From Hofstenia miamia (taxonomy: Eukaryota; Xenacoelomorpha; Acoela; Hofsteniidae): a stretch of 37,042 nucleotides of DNA. The stretch lies in the NCBI GenBank assembly GCA_900660155.1, contig CABFPE010000776.1, positions 194,470 to 231,511 on the forward strand, in the 5' to 3' direction. A program made the translations under genes and the position numbers. Shown here one piece after another: positions 32,038 through 37,042 of this stretch (within the stretch, counting starts at the first letter, position 1; every line of letters begins with the position of its first letter). The notes under the pieces were generated by a model that saw only the letters and a list, made by a program, of their open reading frames with translations, made no database searches and was not told where the DNA came from.

Positions 32038-32270
32038 AACAATTTGATAAATGATGATTGTTTCCTTTCATTTGTGAATATAATATTTAATATTTTGAGA
32101 TGTCCTACTGGCTCACGATGAAAAACATGGAAGAAACAGTTGAATTGGTGAAAGATTTCTACATCATTTGTGGTACGATGAGCATGACGAAATATATCAT
32201 TTCCAAATTTGGAGCATAATTTATCCAAAATACTTTTTAAAAACATTTACATCCCGAAAAAATTGGTGCG
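32038..32270 (+). pseudogene. Possible decayed coding stretch (identity unknown)
   Basis: One plus-strand frame reads NNLINDDCFLSFVNIIFNIL, then RCPTGSR, then continues through four TGA stops (segments KTWKKQLNW and KISTSFVVR lie between them) to RNISFPNLEHNLSKIL, then IYIPKKLVRT and a TAA. The segments look more protein-like than neighbouring frames, but an 87-codon ORF is open on the opposite strand over the same bases, so strand and coding status are unresolved. No family is recognised. Confidence 0.2.
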
Positions 32271-32722
32271 AACATAATCATATCCCTTGAACATAGCATT
32301 CCTTCATTAGCTGAATCAATAGCAGCAGTATCTGAAGAAGAAGAGGATGATGAAGAAGAAAAGGAATAAATATCCTTCATTGCTGCAGCATCGTATACAA
32401 ACAAACAGATCTAAGTTCAGTAAGCTATTGTAATTGGAGAAATCTGATATCAAGACATTTTCATCACAATGCTTCTACATATGTTGACTAGTTAAAGAAG
32501 ATGCTTAATAATGCTTTTGGAAAAAAATTTTTAACATAACCATATCCCCTGGACGTAGCATTGCATCATCAGCTGTATCGTCAGAAGATGAAGAAGAATA
32601 AATATATTTCATTGTTCCAGCATTGCATATATATATAGATTGATCTAGCTTCAATGACCTAATGATTTTGGGGAACTCTAAGATAAAGAAATTTTCATCA
32701 CAATGCCTTCACACGTTGACAA
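32257..32722 (+). repeat. Diverged direct repeat with acidic-tail reading frames
   Basis: Units of roughly 200-245 bp start at about 32270 and 32533. Each contains CATATCCC-TG-ACRTAGCATT, a GAAGAAGA run and ATTTTCATCACAATGC. One frame ends in SEEEEDDEEEKE-stop in the first unit and SSEDEEE-stop in the second, like acidic C-terminal tails. Both frames are closed by stops shortly upstream, so a coding role is unproven. A 105-codon ORF follows at 32662-32979; its YIFTK and FIFAYTSG segments faintly resemble the propeller-family core, which is too weak to call. Confidence 0.55.
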
Positions 32723-33826
32723 AACTGAATTTGAGCATAGAGCAGTTGGAAGGGATTCACACAGTTTTTCTTCAGAAAACAGTGTATTTCAGCATAGTTG
32801 TTGTTCCCATGCAAATTAGACCGCTTCATTACCTGAACACTATAGAAAGAAAGAATTTGTATATTTTTACAAAAATCGGGTTTCTCATTGATAAAAAATT
32901 TATATTTGCATATACTTCAGGCACGAGAATAAGTTTTGACCGAAATCACCACAATTGCATGAGCGCTCCAACCCCATAGATGTGTGCATGCAAAAGACTT
33001 TCAATATTTATTAACAGGCTGGATAAAATTATTCAAAAATGTGGATGAATCGATTTGTTACTTAAGCGTGATACTAGTAGAAATTGAGTTAAGTATCATG
33101 ATTAATTTGAATCATCTACCTAACAAAGGTCTAGGAAATGTTTTCTCAAATGTGTCTAGGACAATTAGTTCGATACTGTTTTAAATTAAAATTTTGAACT
33201 TCGGCCTATTGTCACTTTTACCTTGCAAAGATTTCTTCGTCTAATAAACTTTTTCTCAACAGGGTCTTTTGTCTAATTTTGGCACTTACTTCGATACTGT
33301 TTTATTGGAATTTTGAACATATGCATAGTAGAGAGTGACATCTGGTACCCAATTAACCTGACCAAACTTTGAGTTATATACATATATATATATATATAAA
33401 TATAGTAATTTATAACTGAAGGAATAGTCAAGTGAACAGAAGTATTGGTGGGAAATTTCAGAGAATATCAACATCATCACAAAGTGTGACAACTAATGAG
33501 TAAATAAATGAAAAATGCGGATTGCAGTGCCATATTAATTAGGATTATGGCATATTAGAATTATTGTATTACAGTAAATCCTCATTTAAAGAAACCAAGA
33601 CCGGCTTAAACTACATTAAGATTTTCTTTAAAAAAACTACCCGTTTTTAAAATTACATGTCATTGTGATACAAAAAAATTGAAAATTCATTCCTTGAACG
33701 TCACATTTCCTACTTTCAACACACTAGTGTGCTTTTGGTGCATATAATTAATTTTTTTGTGTATTTTACAACAAGCCGCAATATAACTGGTTTTCCTCAA
33801 TAATCATTATAGAAACATCCACAAGT
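32723..33826. other. Intergenic region upstream of copy 3
   Basis: A TA tract lies at 33375-33399. At about 33575 ACAGTAAATCCTCATTTAAAG resembles a pogo-type terminus, without a visible partner. It presumably contains the copy 3 promoter; no convincing TATA box stands out from the AT-rich background. Confidence 0.4.
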
Positions 33827-35653
33827 ATGTGCTTTGTATTGGACCATGAAATTGCGATTAAATGTGCTCAATTATTAACTATTTATGATGTTCAACTAGG
33901 TGAAGAGCTTGATAATGCAAAGGCTGAAGGTAATTTGTCAGAATTTTGTGATTCATTTATTCAAGTTTATTCTAATGACTACTTACAAAGTGAATTCATT
34001 CTTTATACAATTGGATATGATTACAATGTATCTTTAAGCAAAAGCATAGAGAGTACTAGGCTGTGCAGTATTTCGAAATTAGCAGACATTTTATATGATT
34101 ATAAAGAAGATTTGCTCTATGCTGTGCACTGCCACAAGGAGATTTGGAAAATTTCTAAAATAAATCATGACAGTACGTTGAAAAAAAATATCTGTATATC
34201 TTACTACAATTCTGTATATGATTGTTGTGGCTGTGCATTGCTGTCAAATGGTAGAGTATTAATACATTTAAAGTCGAGAATTGATAGTAATTTACTTACA
34301 GTTTCAAAAGATTTATCGAATATTGAAAAATTCAACATATCGTTTTGCAAAATTGACAAAGTTACCATTCTTTGTTCAAACTTTACCCAAGATTTTGTCT
34401 ATTTTTTTGCAAAAGAAAATTTGATTTATAAATTCAATCCTATTTCTAATCAAGATGAGTTCATCCATGTTGAATTGAATTTTGAAGTCACTTTCATGGC
34501 AGTAAGTGACAATGAACTATATGAGTATGTTCTTCTTGGCAATCACGATACAATTCAAGTAATTTCTTTTCGGGATGGATCAACTATACTTGACATGGGG
34601 CAAAATAACTCCAAATGTTCCCATTTTAAAATAGTCACTTCGGCATTTTTTATAAATAACCAATTTATAGTAGTCTGTAATGAAGGAAACTTTGAAATAT
34701 ATGACGTTTTCAGAGGAATATTTTGCAAAGAACTTAACTTTAATTATGAGAGTTTTGAAAAAGTCACCAGAATTAGCCCTACTTATTTGTATACATATGA
34801 AGAATTCCCTACTTTAATTTCCAAATGCTTTGTTTGCCTCCGTGAAGATCTTAAGACACACTACAAAACAGGTGATAACTATTATAGCACTACTGTTCTT
34901 TATGAAGACACTTGTGAAGTTAAAGATATAATACATGATGACCTTGAACAATGTACTTATGCTATACTACAACCCAGGAAGATATTTCTTTTGAAGCTAT
35001 TGAATAATGGGACAATACATGAATTTATTATTGACAATGGCACAATCAAAAACAACCAGATTTTGAATTTACTGCCTTCTGGAAACCTTCTTGTAATTTT
35101 AAAAAATGTTACTTCAACCAAGTTGATTGAAATTTCAAATGATTTCTCAGGATTCAGACAAAGGTTCATTACCTTTTGCAATTTGAATGACGTCTTGCTT
35201 ACTTGTTCAAGCCCATGTAGACAATTTGTTTACTTCTATACTGGCAGTTGTCTTATAAAATACAACACATTAAATGAAGATTATGAAAAATCATCAATTC
35301 AATCAAACATTTACGCTGAATATATGGCCATATCAAGCAATTTAGATGATGTTCTGTTTAGCATGGAAGGAAAAGTTTATGTCTTTTCATTCAATAAACA
35401 AGTCTGCAAAAATGTTATAGTTACACCTTATGTTTCTTTTGGTGTTTGTTTTTTAGAAGAACACCTAGCTGTTGCAGTGAGCACAGGCGTTATTCAACTG
35501 TTTAATACTCAAACAAATGAAACCACACGAGTAATTGAAACCAACTTCGAATATTTTTGCTTTCACTCGGTTTGCAAATATTCGAGTTCATCAGTGTTCT
35601 TAACTGAAAAAAATCGCGAATTTTGGAGAATACTAAAAATTGAATTTAATTAG
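33827..35653 (+). CDS. Propeller-family copy 3: intact 608-residue protein with internal duplication
   Basis: This uninterrupted 608-codon ORF is the longest in the window. The start is supported by conservation with copies 1 and 2 (MCFVLDHE). Residues about 138-250 and 414-525 are an internal duplication: CSNFTQDFVYFFAKENLIYK (183-202) corresponds to CSSPCRQFVYFYTGSCLIKY (460-479), and both are followed by AVSDN/AISSN and a V-x-V-x-S-F strand. Around these lie about eleven short units of alternating hydrophobic strands ending in aromatic or charged turns (for example LLYAVHCHKEIWKI, FIVVCNEGNFEIYDV, LAVAVSTGVIQLF), the look of beta-propeller blades. WD, Kelch or YVTN consensus residues are absent. 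No signal peptide or membrane segment is seen, so it is probably intracellular. Residues 1-90 are less repetitive and may be helical. No known family is recognised; the propeller fold is inference. Confidence 0.85.
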   Translation: MCFVLDHEIAIKCAQLLTIYDVQLGEELDNAKAEGNLSEFCDSFIQVYSNDYLQSEFILYTIGYDYNVSLSKSIESTRLCSISKLADILYDYKEDLLYAVHCHKEIWKISKINHDSTLKKNICISYYNSVYDCCGCALLSNGRVLIHLKSRIDSNLLTVSKDLSNIEKFNISFCKIDKVTILCSNFTQDFVYFFAKENLIYKFNPISNQDEFIHVELNFEVTFMAVSDNELYEYVLLGNHDTIQVISFRDGSTILDMGQNNSKCSHFKIVTSAFFINNQFIVVCNEGNFEIYDVFRGIFCKELNFNYESFEKVTRISPTYLYTYEEFPTLISKCFVCLREDLKTHYKTGDNYYSTTVLYEDTCEVKDIIHDDLEQCTYAILQPRKIFLLKLLNNGTIHEFIIDNGTIKNNQILNLLPSGNLLVILKNVTSTKLIEISNDFSGFRQRFITFCNLNDVLLTCSSPCRQFVYFYTGSCLIKYNTLNEDYEKSSIQSNIYAEYMAISSNLDDVLFSMEGKVYVFSFNKQVCKNVIVTPYVSFGVCFLEEHLAVAVSTGVIQLFNTQTNETTRVIETNFEYFCFHSVCKYSSSSVFLTEKNREFWRILKIEFN

Positions 35654-36549
35654 GTACTAAGTGATTTGTAACAAATTAATTATAAATCAAATACCCATTT
35701 TAAATTGATTTTGTATATAAATTTTAAGTACATATTTCACTAAAAATGAATATATTATTAATTAAGCTAGACATAGTGTAACAAAATTTAAAATTGTTTA
35801 TCAATCAAATGTTATACTATCCATCTATTTTGAGAATCTGAGAATTTAATCTAATCACAATACATATTATAATATATCTTTCAATAAAATTCACAGCGAA
35901 TTATATTTATTTATATGAACTTTTTCAGTGTATTAAGAGATATTTTACTTGAAGACATTGATAGTTTTAACATCAAACAGAAATTGAATCATCACATATG
36001 TACTCAAAGCCGGCCCAACCTAAATGTTTAGATGCTGAGGCAACTATGTATCAATTCAATTTTGTTCATTTTCACTAATTGTTAGAACATTAGTCTCGAA
36101 ACCAACACTGCTGTTTGTAAAAACGCAATTATTGATAACCTAAATGAAAACTACAGAATATGTCTAACAAACCAAATGTAGCAGGAAAAACCACGCATGC
36201 TGTAAGCTCCAGCAGAAAAATAAAACAAATGAAATAGTCAAAAGCATGCAACCACAAACACTAAATATTTTTATCGTTATATTGGAATTTCCAAGTTTTC
36301 TTAGCTTAGTGACCAGAGGTGTAGTGCAGTGGGTATAAGCTAATTGCCAATTCAAAAGCAGGGTAATCGACACATATTTTGCCAAAAACCCAAAATGAAA
36401 ATGATATATGTTAAAGCACTGGACTATTGTTAAGCATACACTATACACCAGGTTTGTGAATGCAACAGAATTTTGCTGACATTTTCCGTGGGAAGCTCCA
36501 TCGAGGCATAAATCTACACAACAAAATTCATATGCATGTCCAAATAAAT
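35654..36549. other. 3' flank of copy 3 and AT-rich spacer
   Basis: It contains the copy 3 polyadenylation signal (35883). At 36010 AAGCCGGCCCAACC looks like a fragment of a DNA-transposon end. At about 36311-36375 GTAGTGCAGTGGGTATAAGC is followed 50 bp later by GGGTAATCGAC, loosely resembling tRNA A and B boxes of a SINE; too degenerate to call. Reverse ORFs here lack features. Confidence 0.4.
35883..35888 (+). terminator. AATAAA polyadenylation signal for copy 3
   Basis: The signal lies about 230 bp after the stop codon at 35651-35653, the first AATAAA downstream that I found. In AT-rich sequence such hexamers are common, so this is only a candidate. Confidence 0.45.
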
Positions 36550-36740
36550 ATTTACCGTTGGGCCAACGTTGTTAAATGTTGACATTCCATTTGCACATCG
36601 TTGGGAATACAAAATGGTTAGATAACCAACACTAATGCCACACCTTGCCCACAAAAAAAATTCTTCAACTGTTGGCATTGCATTGGTAATGAGTTGTAAA
36701 TATGATCATAACGTTGTTAAGCCAATGGTCTACCAACCGA
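36550..36740. repeat. TTGGGCCAACGTTG-type palindromic repeat island
   Basis: CGTTGGGCCAACGTTG is followed by ATCGTTGGGAATAC, ACTGTTGGCATTG, AACGTTGTTAAGCC and related words. They are degenerate copies of a GTTGG(GC)CCAAC palindrome. No termini are resolvable. The style resembles the arrays inside the 27750-28627 element, with a different core motif. Confidence 0.5.
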
Positions 36741-37026
36741 AGCATTTGAACTTCATTCCAATTAGTCATTTTTAATTATAACTCAAATAAACACCATATT
36801 GTTTATCACGGTTGCACGCAAATGGTTTAGTCAGTGTGTGATTAAAGTTGATAAAAACAATTTTATTTTCTATCGGATTAGTTTTCCGAACAATAAGTGC
36901 GATTTCCAAAAATAATGTACTTGAAAATTTGGTTAACTTTGATGAAGATCTCAGGAAGAATGCATTTCGCCTCAAGATGTTAGGAAATAAAAAATGGTGT
37001 ATCCTATAATGCAATAACAGCACTAT
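36741..37026. other. AT-rich end region
   Basis: An 83-codon reverse ORF (36772-37023) lacks recognisable motifs and is treated as chance. Confidence 0.5.
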
Positions 37027-37042
37027 TATATATATATATATA
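37027..37042. repeat. (TA)n microsatellite at the right edge
   Basis: The window ends within a TA tract, mirroring its start. Confidence 0.95.

Noticed and set aside
32038..32270. TGA read as an amino acid (alternative genetic code)
   Set aside because: The propeller and LDLa/Kazal ORFs follow the standard code as far as their clean reading shows, and simple decay explains the TGAs.
32662..32979. 105-codon ORF with YIFTK and FIFAYTSG segments resembling the propeller core
   Set aside because: Only two short segments agree, not in the family order; too weak to call a fourth copy.
36311..36375. tRNA-like A and B box words, possible SINE head
   Set aside because: The B box is interrupted and no cloverleaf can be drawn; similarity could be chance.
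36772..37023. 83-codon reverse ORF at the right edge
   Set aside because: No motif, AT-driven composition, no splice or polyadenylation context.

Overview
The window is an AT-rich (roughly 70% A+T by eye), gene-poor stretch of a metazoan nuclear genome. The evidence is a secreted LDL-receptor class A / Kazal-like protein, eukaryotic transposon remnants (mariner, Tc1-like, an R2-like LINE, hAT-like MITE ends), AATAAA polyadenylation signals and candidate GT-AG splice sites, with no bacterial operon or Shine-Dalgarno layout. The main genes have few or no introns. An invertebrate is likely, but the phylum cannot be assigned from this sequence. Both ends of the window are (TA)n tracts, so it is probably a contig broken at microsatellites. 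LAYOUT. 0-2.1 kb holds a single-exon minus-strand gene for a small secreted cysteine-rich protein (1522-2100) and the decayed 3' end of a tandem duplicate (913-1065), next to a GC-richer repeat island. 2.1-9.8 kb is mostly unrecognised AT-rich DNA with a 233-bp hAT-like MITE, a two-copy tandem repeat, one convincing minus-strand terminal exon (7697-7774) and a possible BED-finger relic. 9.8-13 kb contains a broken mariner-type element, a diverged tandem duplication and a fragment of a repetitive 'PMxWRE...DCYFC' protein family. 13-24 kb is nearly gene-free, with a 777-bp perfect duplication around an N, one EF-hand-like exon candidate, several cryptic-repeat islands and a Tc1-like remnant. 24.1-25.3 kb is the 3' part of a dead LINE. 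26.7-35.7 kb is the most interesting region: a plus-strand tandem family of an unrecognised protein predicted to be beta-propeller-like. Copy 1 (about 27245-28790) is a pseudogene split by an 878-bp MITE. Copy 2 (29369-30836) is two ORFs in different frames. Copy 3 (33827-35653) is an intact 608-codon ORF that is itself internally duplicated. ASSEMBLY CAUTION. Each of the three N positions (3977, 10989, 18302) abuts a segment repeated almost perfectly within 4 kb, so these duplications may be scaffolding or gap-filling artefacts. HOW THE GENES RELATE. No pathway links the genes. The recurring theme is local tandem duplication followed by decay (LDLa/Kazal gene, propeller family, 21-24 kb blocks), with small DNA transposons inserted among the copies.
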